Numbered from the stretch's first letter, positions 11,294-22,476 are shown. The stretch: DNA of 64,000 nt from Nicotiana tabacum (GCF_000715075.1 NC_134101.1:26342822-26406821), one strand, 5' to 3'. A program made the numbers and translations. Notes: generated by a model from the sequence alone, not told the origin.

Positions 11294-11307
11294 AAAGAGG
11301 GGGAGGA
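11294..11307 (+). other. Polypurine tract of A
   Basis: AAAGAGGGGGAGGA lies immediately before a second copy of the A LTR start (TGTAATGACCC at 11308). This is the expected plus-strand priming site. Confidence 0.85.
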
Positions 11308-11395
11308 TGTAATGACCCGGCTGGTCGTTTTGAGTGTATTAGCCCTGATCCCCTGTTTACTGCTTCCCCCGTATTATTTTCTACTTATGTGACTT
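11308..11395 (+). mobile_element. Element A, 3' LTR (first 88 bp only)
   Basis: It matches 3900-3985 closely, then stops at GTGACTT and runs straight into LTR sequence of element B. About 2.9 kb of this LTR is missing. Confidence 0.85.
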
Positions 11396-12165
11396 ATTTA
11401 AAAGTCTATATTGGGGGATCGGATTGCACGCTGCAACAGACTTATTTAAAATCTATATATATATACTTTATTAAAATAAATATATTGGAGGGTTGAAAAT
11501 GAATATATTGTGGAAACGGGTTGCACGCTGCAACGGAAATTGGTTGAAATAATAATTGGCTATGACTGCTGAGTTGGCTTCAACTATTAAAAATGAGTTA
11601 CCTGATTTATTTCTATTATTGTTGTTTTTACTAATATTGCGTACATGTTAATGTAAGTGACCTGCCTTAGCCTCGTCACTACTTCGTTGAGGTTAGGCTC
11701 AGCACTTACCAGTACATGGAGTCTGTTGTACTGATACTACACTCTGCACTTCTTGTGCAGATTTCGGAGTTGATCCCAATGGCGTACCATAGACTTGCTC
11801 GGATTTCAACTACCAGAGGAGACTTGAGGTATAACTGCACGACGTCCGCAGTTCTGAAGTCTCCGTCTACTTTACTTTAGCTGTGTGTGTTTATTTCCAG
11901 ACAACTTTATTTATTCAGACCTTTATTAGTATTATTCTAGAAGCTCGTGCACTTGTGACACCAATTCTGGGAGGGTATTTAGACTCCGTTATTTTTATGG
12001 ATTATTCACTACATTTCAGACTTTACTTCCGCATTTGTTTCTTTGTTATAAATAAATTTAAAAATTATTTTAAAATTGATTATATTATTCTAATGTTGGC
12101 TTGCCTATAAAGTGAAATGTTAGGCATCATTACGGTCCCGAAGGTGGGCATTTCAGGTCGTGACA
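11396..12165 (+). mobile_element. Element B, 5' LTR (last 770 bp only)
   Basis: It aligns with the 3' end of the complete B 3' LTR (from about 17780 to 18515). It ends GTCGTGACA, directly before a primer-binding site. The first 1.9 kb is missing, so one deletion or recombination joined A's 3' LTR to this one. The CTGCAC/GTGCAG hairpin is at 11744-11760. Confidence 0.85.
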
Positions 12166-12167
12166 GT

Positions 12168-12179
12168 TGGTATTAGAGC
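12168..12179 (+). other. Primer-binding site of B
   Basis: TGGTATTAGAGC differs at one position (C to T) from the initiator-Met tRNA complement. Confidence 0.85.
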
Positions 12180-12366
12180 ACTAGATTACATAGGTCTCAC
12201 GAGTCACGAGCAAGATTAGTACAGTCTGAAGGATCGGTACGGAGACGTCTGTACTTATCTCTTAGAGGTTATGAAGTTTAAGAACAATATCACTTCTTTC
12301 TTATTTTGTAGTGCGATTTTATTCTATCATCGATGATTGAACCATTCTACTCTTATTCTCTCGGAG

Positions 12367-12845
12367 ATGGTGAGAACACGTAATACCTCTACCGATGGAC
12401 AGGGACCAGAGCCCCCGGTGGCAACTATGGCCAGGGGTAGAGGTCGAGGTCGAGTTCATGCTAGAGGACGAGGCAGAGGCAGAGGTAGAGCTCAGTCCAG
12501 AGCTCGAGCAGCTGCAACTGTTGTAGAACCTCAGGTGGATCTTCAGGATGAAGTTCCAGTTTAGAATGTACCAGTTGGACCAGTTCAGGTCCTGGAAGGA
12601 TTCATAGCCACTCCAGTTCTTCAGGAAGCTCTAGTCCAGTTGGTGAGTCTTATGGAGGGCGTGGCCCAGAATGGTACATTTCCAGTGGCACCAGCCATCT
12701 CACAGGCTGGGGGAGGAGCACAAACTCCCACTACTCCCGCTCCGGAGCAGATGGCTCCCTAGAATCAGGCTCCAGCAGCTCCCGCCAGTTGGGGTAGTTC
12801 AGCCAGTTATTGCGGCACAAACCATTGATAGGCCCGCCATCTCGA
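12367..12845 (+). pseudogene. Element B: gag N-terminal remnant
   Basis: The start is taken at ATG 12367 (MVRTR), because elements C and G begin gag with the same residues. The next part is a basic Gly/Arg tract (RGRGRGR) and a Pro/Ala/Gln-rich segment. Stops TAG at 12562 and TAG at 12760 are both explained by CAG to TAG. The frame then slips by one near 12790. The capsid-like domain, the CCHC zinc knuckle and the protease active site are missing: near 12845 the sequence jumps into the protease-RT linker. An internal deletion is the simplest cause. Confidence 0.8.
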
Positions 12846-15822
12846 CGTATGGTAGAGAAAGGGTGTCTAGCCTATTTGGCTTATATTCGCGATCCTAGTG
12901 CGGATGTTCCTTCTATGGACTCAGTACCAGTTGTTCATGAATTTCCAGAAGTATTTCCTGCAGATTTGCTGGGAATGCCACCCAACAGATATATTGACTT
13001 TTGTATTGATTTAGCCCCGGGCACTCAGCCCATTTCTATCCCACCATACCGTATGGCCCCGCCGGAGTTGAAAGAATTGAAGGAGCAGTTACAAGACTTG
13101 CTTGATCAGGGATTCATTAGATCCAATATCTCGCCCTGGAGTGCACCAGTATTATTTGTAAAGAAGAAAGATGATTCTATGCGGATGTGTATACATTATT
13201 GACAATTGAATAAGTCCACTATCATAAACAAATATCTGCTGCCAAGAATTGATGACCTATTTGATCAGCTTCAGGGTGCCAAGGTATTTTCGAAGATCGA
13301 TTTGAGGTATAGTTACCATCAGTTGAAGATTAGGGCATCTGATGTCCCTAAAATAACTTTTCGGACTCGATATGTGCATTATGAATTCCTAGTGATGTCA
13401 TTTGGGTTGACAAATGCCCCAGCATCATTTATGGATTTGATGAATCGGGTGTTCAAGCCCTATTTGGATTCTTTTGTGGTTGTATTCATTGATGATATCT
13501 TGATTTACTCCAGCAGTCGAGAGGAGCATGAGCAGCATCTTCGGAGTGTGCTTCAGACTTTGAAGAATAATCAGTTATATGCCAAATTTTCAAAATGTGA
13601 ATTTTGGTTAGACTCAGTTGCCTTTTTGGGGCATGTTGTATCGGCAGAAGGCATAAAGGTGGATCCTAAGAAGATTGAGGCTGTTCAGAATTTGCCTAAA
13701 CCTACTTCAGTTACAAAGATCCGGAGCTTCCTGGGTTTGGTAGGTTATTATTGTCGGTTCGTGGAAGGGTTTTCATCTATAGAAAGCCCATTGACCAGAC
13801 TGATCTAGAAAGGTGTCCTATTCAGATGGTCAGATGAGAGTGAGTTGAGCTTTCAAAAGCTCAAAACTGCTTTGACTACGGCACCAGTATTGGTATTACC
13901 CACAGGTTCAGGAACGTATACGGTATATTGTGACGCATCTCATATTGGGCTTGGTATAGTATTAATGCAAGATGGCAGGGTGATTGCATATGCGTCGTGG
14001 CAATTGAAAGTTCACGAGAAGAATTATCATGTTCATGACTTAGAACTGGCATCCATTGTTCATGCGCTGAAGATTTGGAGGCATTACCTCTACGGTGTCT
14101 CGTGTGAGGTATTTACTGATCATCGTAGCCTTCGGTATCTATTTAAACAAAAAGATCTTAATTTGAGGTAGAGAAGATGCTTGGAGTTGTTGAAAGACTA
14201 TGATATCACCATTTTGTATCACCCCGGAAAGGCCAATGTAGTGGCCGATGCTTTGAGTAGAAAGGCTGTGAGTATGTGAAGTCTTGCGTATATTCCGGTT
14301 GGTGAGAGGCCATTAGCTGCAGATGTTCAAACTTTGGTTAATCAGTTCGTGAGGTTACATGTTTCAGAACCCAGTCGGGTTCTAGCTTGCACAGTCGCTC
14401 GGTCTTCTTTATATGAGCGCATCAGAGAGAGGCAGTATGATGATCCTCATTTACTTGTCCATAAGGACACAGTGCAACACGGTGATGCCAAATAGGTTGT
14501 TGTGGGTGAAGATGGAGTTCTACGAATGCAGGGTCGTATTTGTGTGCTTAATATTGTCGGGCTTCGTGAATTAATCCTTGAAGAGGCACACAGTTCCAGG
14601 TATTCTATTCATCTGGGTACCGCCAAAATGTATCAAGATTTGCGGCAACATTATTTGTGGAGGAGAATGAAAAAGGATATAGTTGCATATGTAGCTCGGT
14701 GTCTAAATTGTCAGTAAGTTAAGTACGAGCATCAGAGACCTGGTGGTTTGCTTCAGAAGTTAGAAATTCCTGAGTGGAAATGGGAGCAAATCACTATGGA
14801 TTTTGTTGTTGGACTCCCACACACTCAGATAAAATTTGACGCAGTTTGGGTCATTATGGACAGGTTAACTAAGTCAGCACATTTCATTCCAGTGGCAGTT
14901 ACCTATTCTTCAGAGAGGTTAGCGGAAATTTATATTCATGAGATTGTCCGCCTACACGGTGTGCCCATGTCTAATATTTCAGATCGAGGTACGCAATTTA
15001 CCTCACACTTTTGGAGGGCTGTACAACGTGAATTAGGTATGCGGGTTGAGTTGAGTACAACATTTCATCCACAGATAGACGGACAGTCAGAGCGCACTAT
15101 TCAGATATGGGAAGATATGCTTCGCGTTTGTGTTATAGACTTTGGAGGTTATTGGGATCAATTCCTGCCACTTGTGGAGTTTGCTTATAATAATAGCTAT
15201 CCGTCGAGTAGTCATATGGCTCCATATGAGGCATTATACAGAAGGCGACGTCGTTCGCTAGTTGGATAGTTTGAACCGGGAGAGGCTCGGTTGTTGGGTA
15301 CCGATTTGGTACAGGATGCCTTGGATAAGGTCAAGATTATTCAGGATCGACTTTGCACAGCTCAGTCTAGGAAAGAGAGTTATGCCGACCGTAAAGTTAG
15401 TGATATTACATTCATGGTTGGAGAAAGAATATTACTCTGGGTTTCACCTATGAAAAGTGTAATGAGGTTCGGAAACAAGGGCAAGTTGAGCCCTAGGTAT
15501 ATTAGACGCTTAGAAATTCTTGAAAGGGTGGGTGAAGTAGCCTATAGGCTTGCATTACCACCTAATTTATCAGAGGTTCATCCGGTGTTCCATGTGTCTA
15601 TGCTCCGGAAATATTATGGTGATCCGTCCCATGTGTTAGACTTCAGCTCAGTCTAATTGGACAAGGATTTGACTTACGAGGAGGAGCCGGTGGCTATTGA
15701 GGTCTAAGAGTTATCCTTCAGTTCGGGTGCAATGAAGAGTTCAGCCGATAGAGGCATCTACCTGGGAGTCCGAGTCGGACATGCGGAGTAAATATCCACA
15801 CCTTTTCTCCACCTCAGGTACT
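12846..15822 (+). pseudogene. Element B: pol (RT, RNase H, integrase, chromodomain remnant)
   Basis: A single frame runs through most of this interval, broken by stops at 13200, 13806, 14169, 14277, 14493, 14715, 15267 and 15654. In order: protease-RT linker; reverse transcriptase with YRMAPPEL and the catalytic FIDDI at about 13486; RNase H with its acidic residues in VYCDAS, LELASI and FTDHRSL; the integrase zinc region ending CLNCQ; the catalytic triad in TMDF, ISDRGTQFTS and the SERTIQ segment; and the post-core VFHVSML segment. The chromodomain-like end (from about 15670) has a deletion that changes frame. It would have copied and integrated the element, but it is clearly dead. Most stops fit loss of a C in CAG, CAA or CGA codons. 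Confidence 0.9.
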
Positions 15823-15856
15823 TTTTTTAACTCCGTTCGAGGACGAATGTTTGTTT

Positions 15857-15869
15857 TAGAGGTGAAGAA
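15857..15869 (+). other. Polypurine tract of B (impure)
   Basis: A purine-rich stretch lies immediately before the LTR start at 15870. Interrupting T residues make it weaker than those of A and C. Confidence 0.6.
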
Positions 15870-16593
15870 TGTGATAACCCAAAATGTCATCTTTAAATTA
15901 TATAATTAATTGTGTGTTCTAAGACCTCGAAAAGCACTATTTATCATTCCTCGACTTGCGTACGTTGTCCGTATAATTTTTCGGAAAGTTTTTATGTGAA
16001 AAATGGATTAAAATGTGAAATAGAGCTTTAAAACTCAACTAAGTTGACTTTGGTCAATATTTTGAGAAAACGAACTTGGATCAGTATTTTGACAGTTCCG
16101 ATAGATCCGTATCGTAATTTGAAACTTGGGTGTATGCCCGAAATTTAATTCCGAGGTCCCTAGCCCGAGATATGGAATTTTGATGAAAAATTAAAAGTTT
16201 GAAAGCTTAATGAATTTTAAGAATTTACTGATGTTGGATTTATTGACACCGGGTTTGTATTTTGGTTTTGGAAGCCGGTATAGGTCCACTATAATATTTA
16301 TGACTTGTCTGCCTAATATGGTGAGAAACGGAGTTCATTTGACGTGATTTAGACGTCCGGTTGTGAAAATATAAGTTTTAAAGTTTTCCTGAAAATTTCC
16401 TTTGATTTGGTATATGATTCATAGTTCTAGGTGTTATTTTAGCGATTTGATCGAGTGATCAAGTTCGTATGATGTTTTAGGACTTGGGTGCATGTTTGGT
16501 TTGGAGCCTCGAGGGCTCAGGTGAATTTCGGATATGCTACGGGATGATTTCGAACTTGGAAAAATCTGGTATTTTCAGTTCTGGTTTCTTTAA

Positions 16594-16815
16594 TCGCGAT
16601 AGCGTGGCTTCATCCGCGATCGCGAAGGCTTGTTGAGCACTGATGGAAATATTTACTATGAGATAGCATAGTTGGAGAAGCTAAGTCATCGCGAACACGT
16701 GGGCAAAGCCGCATTCGCGAAGAAGGAGTGAGGCAGAAGTTGTAGCACGCGATTTGTGCTTTGCGACAGCACAGCCTAAAAATGTGCTCCGTGGTCTCAT
16801 TGTCCGCGATCGCAT
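16594..16815 (+). repeat. Palindromic-word array in B LTR (CGCGATCGCG type)
   Basis: Several words built on CGCGATCGCG, TCGCGA and CGCGAT occur at the position where other LTRs carry CGCAGNTGCG words. The minus-strand ORFs here are artefacts of the array. Confidence 0.7.
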
Positions 16816-16940
16816 AGGGTAAAAACCTAGGCAAATAGAACTTAAATTCTGGAAAATGGGATTCGTCCCATTTTCCACCATTTTCCATTTTTAAGCTCGG
16901 GTAAGGCGATTATTGGACGATTTTTACAGGAAAACATTGG

Positions 16941-16947
16941 GGTAAGT
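16941..16947 (+). other. Conserved GGTAAGT, site 1 (B LTR)
   Basis: A donor-like heptamer after the word array, matching site 1 of A, D, E, X, C and G. Confidence 0.45.
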
Positions 16948-17356
16948 GTTCCTTATCCTATATTGATTATATTTCATGATTCCATACTGTTTATATCATG
17001 AATCCGTGAAATTTTGGGAGGAAAATCTAATTTTTATAAAATCTTCCAAAAACAAAAATTTAAGATTTGAAGATCCATTTGACATCGGAATTTGATAATT
17101 TTTTATATGGTTGGACTCATCTTGGAATGGGTGTTTGGATTTCGTAGTTTTTTCGAGATTTGAGGCGTGGGCCCCACTGTCAAGTTTTAAAGTGAATTTC
17201 GGATTTTTATTCGGAAAATTAGTAAATTCATATGGAATTAATTCCTTTGATTCGTATTGAGTATATCAAATTGTTTGTGAATAGATTTGACACATTTGGA
17301 GACAAATTTAAAAGGAAAAGTTGGGGTCGAGTAATTTACTGATATTTGCAAAGCGA

Positions 17357-17363
17357 GGTAAGT
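17357..17363 (+). other. Conserved GGTAAGT, site 2 (B LTR)
   Basis: A donor-like heptamer 67 bp before the stem-loop. Confidence 0.5.
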
Positions 17364-17429
17364 GTCGTGGTTAACCTTGACTTGAGGGAATAGAATCCTT
17401 AAATTATTTGTTATGTGAAATGCATATGA

Positions 17430-17467
17430 ACGACGTATAGGCGAGGTGACGAGTGTCTATACGTCGT
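17430..17467 (+). other. GGTGACG stem-loop in B LTR, 11-bp perfect stem
   Basis: The arms ACGACGTATAG and CTATACGTCGT are perfect reverse complements around a 16-nt loop holding GAGGTGACGAG. The arm sequence is unrelated to that of A and E, yet pairing is kept. Confidence 0.7.
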
Positions 17468-18092
17468 CAAATTAATTGTTTGCATAATTATCTGAAAATC
17501 ATAAATTGTTCTAAGACACAAATTAATTATTATAATAATTGTTTCTTTCCTATTCTTTGTCAAATATTAATTCTTGAATTCCTGCAATAATTGTTACATG
17601 CTATTTGATTTATGTGTCTTAATTATTATTTGACATTTAACATAGTAATATTAAATTACCTATTTTCTCCATGATTTCCATAATTAATTGCTAATTGCCA
17701 TTGTTTGTTCATAAATAAATTATAATTATTGTGTGCCTTGATGCTCAATAGTTTCTCATTGGACGGGGTATTTACTGGAGTAATTTTTATTATATTTAAA
17801 AGCTTATATATATACTTGATTAAAATAAATATATTAGAGGGTTGAAAATGAATATATTGGGGAAATGCGTTGCACGTTGCAACAAAAATTGGTTGAAATA
17901 ATAATTGGTTATGACTGCTGAGTTGGCTTCAACTATTAAAAATGAGTTACTTGATTTATTTCTATTATTGTTGTTTTTACTAATATTGCATACATGTTAA
18001 TGTAAGTGACCTGCCTTAGCCTCGTCACTACTTCGTCGAGGTTAGGCTCAGCACTTACCAGTACATGGGGTCGGTTGTACTGATACTACACT

Positions 18093-18109
18093 CTGCACTT
18101 CTTGTGCAG
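18093..18109 (+). other. CTGCAC/GTGCAG hairpin and acceptor-like site (B LTR)
   Basis: Perfect 6-bp arms CTGCAC and GTGCAG. The pyrimidine-rich run ending TTCTTGTGCAG also reads as a plant 3' splice site. Confidence 0.5.
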
Positions 18110-18515
18110 ATTTCGGAGTTGGTCCCAGCAACGTACCATAGACTTGCTCGGATTTCAACTACCAGAGGAGACTTGAGGTATAACTGCACGACGTCCGCAG
18201 TTCTGAAGTCCCCGTCTACTTTACTTTAGTTGTGTGTGTTTGTTTCCATACCACTTTATTTTATTCACACCTTTATTTGTATTATTCTAGAAGCTCGTGC
18301 ACTTGTGACACCAATTTTGGGATGGTATTTAGACTCCGTTATTTTTATGGATTATTCACTACATTTCAGACTTTACTTTCATATTTGTTTCTTTGTTATA
18401 AATAAATTTTAATTTTTTTTAAAAATGGATTATATTATTCTAACGTTGGCTTGCCTAGCAAGTGAAATGTTAGGCGCCATCACAGTCCCGAAGGTGGGAA
18501 TTTCGGGTTGTGACA

Positions 18516-19518
18516 TGGACTTAGTAGAACAAATGAAGATTATAAATGAGGATAAAGTATATGAACACTTGGTATGAAATGAGGCAAGAAAAGGTTATAT
18601 TATTCGTATTCCCAAATACGAAATACTTTTACAAACCAAAATAATGTGCTCCAGTAAGAAGCATGGGGTCAGAAAAGAAAAAGAGACTAAATGGTGCAAG
18701 TATTTTCCTAATAGAATTGTCATTTTGGGAGTTGGAAGCCTATAATCCATGGTAATAAGCCTATGGTAGGCATAATAACAAATACAATATGAATTTATGG
18801 AAGAGAAATATCACAAAGGACATGGTGGTATCTATGAGTTGGTTAAGGTTAAGAAAATAGAAACATGTACACTGATGTTCGAGAATGGATGATAAACTTG
18901 CTTCACAAGGAGGATGTGAAATGAATATTTGCGTAGTGAACTTGTAAGATATGATGTTATTCAAATTGAGATCTAAAGGAAACTCAAAAGTGACAAGTAC
19001 AAGTGAAGGTATAAATCACCCACGTGATGGATGGACCTAAGCAAGACAAATATCTTGTTGGTATTCGGATGGGATAAAAGGCATATTATGGAAGAGTTGG
19101 CAACTAGATAATCAAGGGTCCTATGAGGACAAACTATGCTTAGAAGTAATTTTATATTAATGAGAAAGTCTTCGAATGGAAGAAATAGAATTTTAATATA
19201 TACAAGAAATGCTCTTTCACGTGCGACTTGGTGTATACATAATATAAAGAGAATACAAATATACATGAAAGTAATATCTGTTGCAATATAGAGTAACCGG
19301 TGTTGGGATGAGTGAGGTATAGATATGCAACTGTTTAAAATAATAAAGAATTATTTGATGCAATTTTAGTATATTCGCAACCATGTCAGACTTAGCTATT
19401 TTGTTGTTATACGTGATGACGTATGTGTGGCCATGCGGGTCCTAAATAATTTGTTGTTGTACATTGAGCATATATGTGCGGTCGTGTGGGGCCTAGACAT
19501 CATATTATGTAAAAATAT
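18516..19518 (+). mobile_element. Element X internal region, middle piece (non-coding)
   Basis: AT-rich sequence without recognisable coding. A phrase type repeated near 19430 and 19480 (a vehicle of TGTGYGGYCRTGYGG) recurs at 30845-30890 on the far side of D and C, which supports this being one interrupted X interior. No other structure was found in the 1 kb. Confidence 0.6.
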
Positions 19519-20139
19519 TGTAATGACCCAACCGGTCATTTTGACTTTTAGAACTCCGTTCTCCTAAATAAAACTTTCCAAATGTGCTTTTAATAATTTT
19601 TGACTTGAGGGGATGGTTGGTTCAGAATTTGGAAGTGATCGGGTTGAAATCGGAACAATTGGTTCCTTAGTTTGGCTTTAAAAGGCCAAGTTTGACTTCG
19701 GTCAACATTTTGAGAAAATGACCCCGGAATCGGGATTTGACGGTTCCAATAGGTTCTTATGATTATTTTGGACTTGGGCGTATGTTCGGATCATGTTTTG
19801 GACAACCCGGGAGCGTTTCGACGCTTAATAGTAAAAATCAACTATTTGAAGGTTTAATGTTCTTTAAATTTGGTTTGGAGTAGCTTTTGAGTAATCGAGG
19901 TCCGTTTGAAATTCCGAGTTTAGGAATAGTTCCGTATGGTGATTTAAGACTTGCACGCAAATTTTGTTTTCATTCCGAGTAGTATAAGTATATATCGGCG
20001 TGTTCGGAGTAAGTTTGGAGAATTTGAAATTTTTACGTTGTATCAATTTGGTTTAGGGTATGATTCTTAGTTTTGATGTTGTTTTACACGTTCCGAGAGT
20101 TCGAGCGAGTCCGTTTTATGATTTCAAGATTGTTGGTAT
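19519..20139 (+). mobile_element. Element D, solo LTR, left part
   Basis: It starts TGTAATGACCCAACCGG and is colinear with the first 600 bp or so of B-type LTRs. It is interrupted at 20140 by C and continues at 28830. The preceding 5 bp AATAT (19514-19518) nearly match GATAT after the D end (30845-30849). Confidence 0.75.
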
Positions 20140-20486
20140 TGTCACGATCCAATTCCCACTTTGTGTGACGTCGTGATGGCACCTAGTCTCTACAACTAGG
20201 TAAGCCTAACATTTTGCGGAATAAAGAAATAAAAATATGAATTTAACCAATCATTCAAAAATACACAACAAATCCCAAAACCCGGAACATCGTGAATCAC
20301 AAACTACAGAAAGAAAAAATGTAGTGTCTCTATACATCAGAGTCTAACAAGGAAAAATACAGAAGATAATGGACATGAGGAAGAGTAGAAGGGGACTCTG
20401 AGGTCTGCGGATGCGGCAGATATACCTTGAAGTCTCCAAAGCTGTCCCGGCTCATTGATAGTGCGGCTGATAAGGTACACCTGGAT

Positions 20487-20509
20487 CTGCACACGAAAAA
20501 CATGTGCAG
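20487..20509 (-). other. CTGCAC/GTGCAG hairpin and acceptor-like site (C 3' LTR)
   Basis: Arms of 6 bp with a T-rich loop on the sense strand, giving a pyrimidine tract followed by TGTGCAG. Confidence 0.5.
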
Positions 20510-20705
20510 AGAGTAGCATGAGTACACCACAATCGGTACCTAGTAAGTGCCAAGCCTAAACTCGGTCGAGTAGTGACGAGGTCAGGTGAAGGCCCTACTG
20601 GTAAATATGTAATAAAACAATATAGAGTGTAATACCTCAATAAAATAAAGGCTGAAATTTAGCAACAATGAATCATAGAAGGTAACAGCTTAGTACACAA
20701 AAACA

Positions 20706-20905
20706 CAACAGGGGATCTCCCGAGATACCGTCCCGTAGTCCCAAACGTAAATGTGCAGGGGGATCTCCCGGAATATCATTCCTTAGTACCAAAATACATA
20801 TGCAGGGGGATCTCCCGGAATACCCTTCCGTAGTCCCAAAGTAAATATGCAAGACAGAGGGATCTCCCGGAATACCGTTCCATAGTCCCAAAGTAAATAT
20901 GCACC
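20706..20905 (-). repeat. Minisatellite in C 3' LTR
   Basis: Four copies of a roughly 55-bp unit built on GGGGATCTCCCGGAATACC and a CCGTAGTCCCAAA tail. Each unit contains the palindrome GGGGATCTCCC. Confidence 0.85.
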
Positions 20906-21184
20906 ACGAATGATAGAAATACAACTACATCACGAAATTCTTACAATTTAGACTAAGTACCAGTCAGGGAAGAAGCGGGAAATTCATTAAGAATGCTGCA
21001 CATAATTCACATAAACAATTAAGACACGTAGACATGTTGTATTAGACTAAACATGATAGCTACACATATTGGAATAACTCAATTAAGAATGAAACTAGAT
21101 TAGTACTCATTAAAATGGTATAACTCAAAATAACAGGAAAACATGTTGCTGCTCAGTAAGAAAATCGGGTTTTCCACAACTAGC

Positions 21185-21216
21185 CCGTGTACGTACTCGT
21201 CACCTCACGTACACGG
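21185..21216 (-). other. GGTGACG stem-loop in C 3' LTR, 10-bp perfect stem
   Basis: The arms CCGTGTACGT and ACGTACACGG are perfect reverse complements around a 12-nt loop with GAGGTGACGAG on the sense strand. The arm sequence differs from those of A, B and Y. Confidence 0.7.
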
Positions 21217-21280
21217 CGCTCACATAGCACAATAGTTCCAAATCTTAAGGGGATTTCCACCACACAAAGTTAGGCAAGAC

Positions 21281-21287
21281 ACTTACC
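21281..21287 (-). other. Conserved GGTAAGT, site 2 (C 3' LTR)
   Basis: ACTTACC on the plus strand, about 65 bp upstream of the stem-loop on the sense strand. The matching copy in the 5' LTR is at 27608-27614. Confidence 0.5.
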
Positions 21288-21692
21288 TCGAGTCAAGCTC
21301 AATCAATCCGTAAGAATGCCCTTTCCACGAATATCCGGCTCTGAATGGCCCAAATCTAGCCAAAAGCAATTACATATCATAATTACAACAATAATAGACT
21401 CATCTAATTAACGAAATGAACATATTAACGAAAATTCCGAAATTAACTCAAAATTCGCCCGTGGGGCCCACATCTCGAAATCAGTTAAAAGTCATAAAAT
21501 ACAAAAGCTCGTTCACTCACGAGTCTAACCATACCAAAATTACTAAAATCCGACACCAAATGGTCCTCCAAATCCACAAATCAAACTTCCTAATCCCTAG
21601 CCTCCAATTCCCAATTTCCACTTTACATATACACTAACTAGGTGGGAAAATACATGGGAAAGAAAATTATTGATCAAAAATAAGCACAATGG

Positions 21693-21699
21693 ACTTACC
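21693..21699 (-). other. Conserved GGTAAGT, site 1 (C 3' LTR)
   Basis: ACTTACC on the plus strand, just downstream of the word array on the sense strand. Confidence 0.45.
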
Positions 21700-21805
21700 T
21701 CAAGAAATCTCTCGAAAATGCTCTCAAATATCTCCCTAAACCGAGTTGCAAAGTCCAAAAATGACAAAAATCGCGAAGCCATTCGGTTTTAACCACTGCC
21801 CAAGT

Positions 21806-22105
21806 ATTTCTGCACCTGCGGAGCCTGGGCTCGCACCTGCGGGTGCGCTTATGCGGAAAAATGTGCGCATCTATGCAAATCACTTACCCCCCTCTGCCTT
21901 CGCACCTGCGATGAAAGGGCATCATCTGCGCATGCGCGCCTGCGGAATTCCCTTCCGCTTCTACGGACCTTGCGCACCTGCGAAGACCCCTAACGCATCT
22001 GCGGGCATCACAAATGCGGAAATCACCTCGCACCTGCAACCCCTGGCACTCCTCCATTTTCCCGCTTCTGCCCCTGCGGGCAGCCTTGCGCAGGTGCGAT
22101 TACAG
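21806..22105 (-). repeat. Palindromic-word array in C 3' LTR (CGCACCTGCGG type)
   Basis: About 300 bp with many CGCACCTGCG, GCATCTGCGG and CTTCTGCGG words. The 136-codon plus-strand ORF crossing it is a composition artefact. Confidence 0.8.
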
Positions 22106-22463
22106 CAGAACCAGCAAAAACACCAGATTTTTCCAAGTCCAATTTCATTCCGTTAAGCATCTGAAACATACCTGAGGCCCCCGGGACCTCCAAAACACAT
22201 TCCGGGCGTGCTCCTAAGCTCAAAATCACTCAACGGAGCTAACGGAGTCAACGGAATTCCATTCCGGATCCGTTTTCACACAGTTCTGACTACAGTCCAA
22301 ATTCTAAGACTTAAGCTCTCATTTAGGGACTAAGTGTCCCAAAACACTCCGAAACTCAAAACCAATCATCCCGGCAAGTCATAATAGTAGAAATAGATAT
22401 GGGGAAAGCAGTTAATAGGGGTTTGGGGCTCTAACTCTCAAAATGACCGGCCGGGTCGTTACA

Positions 22464-22476
22464 TCATCCCCCTCTT
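22464..22476 (-). other. Polypurine tract of C
   Basis: AAGAGGGGGATGA on the minus strand, directly upstream of the 3' LTR start. Confidence 0.85.

Larger units (their letters stand above)
15870..18515 (+). mobile_element. Element B, 3' LTR (complete)
   Basis: It starts TGTGATAACCC and ends GGGTTGTGACA; length 2,646 bp. Its 3' third matches the truncated 5' copy (11396-12165). It holds a word array of the CGCGATCGCG type (16594-16815), GGTAAGT sites at 16941 and 17357, a strong GGTGACG stem-loop (17430-17467), and the CTGCAC/GTGCAG hairpin (18093-18109). Its start differs from the CCCGGCCGGTCA type of A, C, Y and E. Confidence 0.9.
20140..22463 (-). mobile_element. Element C, 3' LTR
   Basis: On the minus strand it starts TGTAACGACCCGGCCGG at 22463 and ends at 20140 (TGTCACGATCC on the plus strand). 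The length is 2,324 bp. Relative to the 5' copy it has lost about 330 bp near 22180. It holds the word array (21806-22105), acceptor-like hairpin (20487-20509), donor-like sites (21693-21699 and 21281-21287), stem-loop (21185-21216) and a minisatellite (20706-20905). Confidence 0.9.

Noticed and set aside
21746..22156. 136-codon plus-strand ORF rich in Ala and Pro
   Set aside because: It is the antisense of the C LTR word array. The matching copy in the 5' LTR is broken differently.
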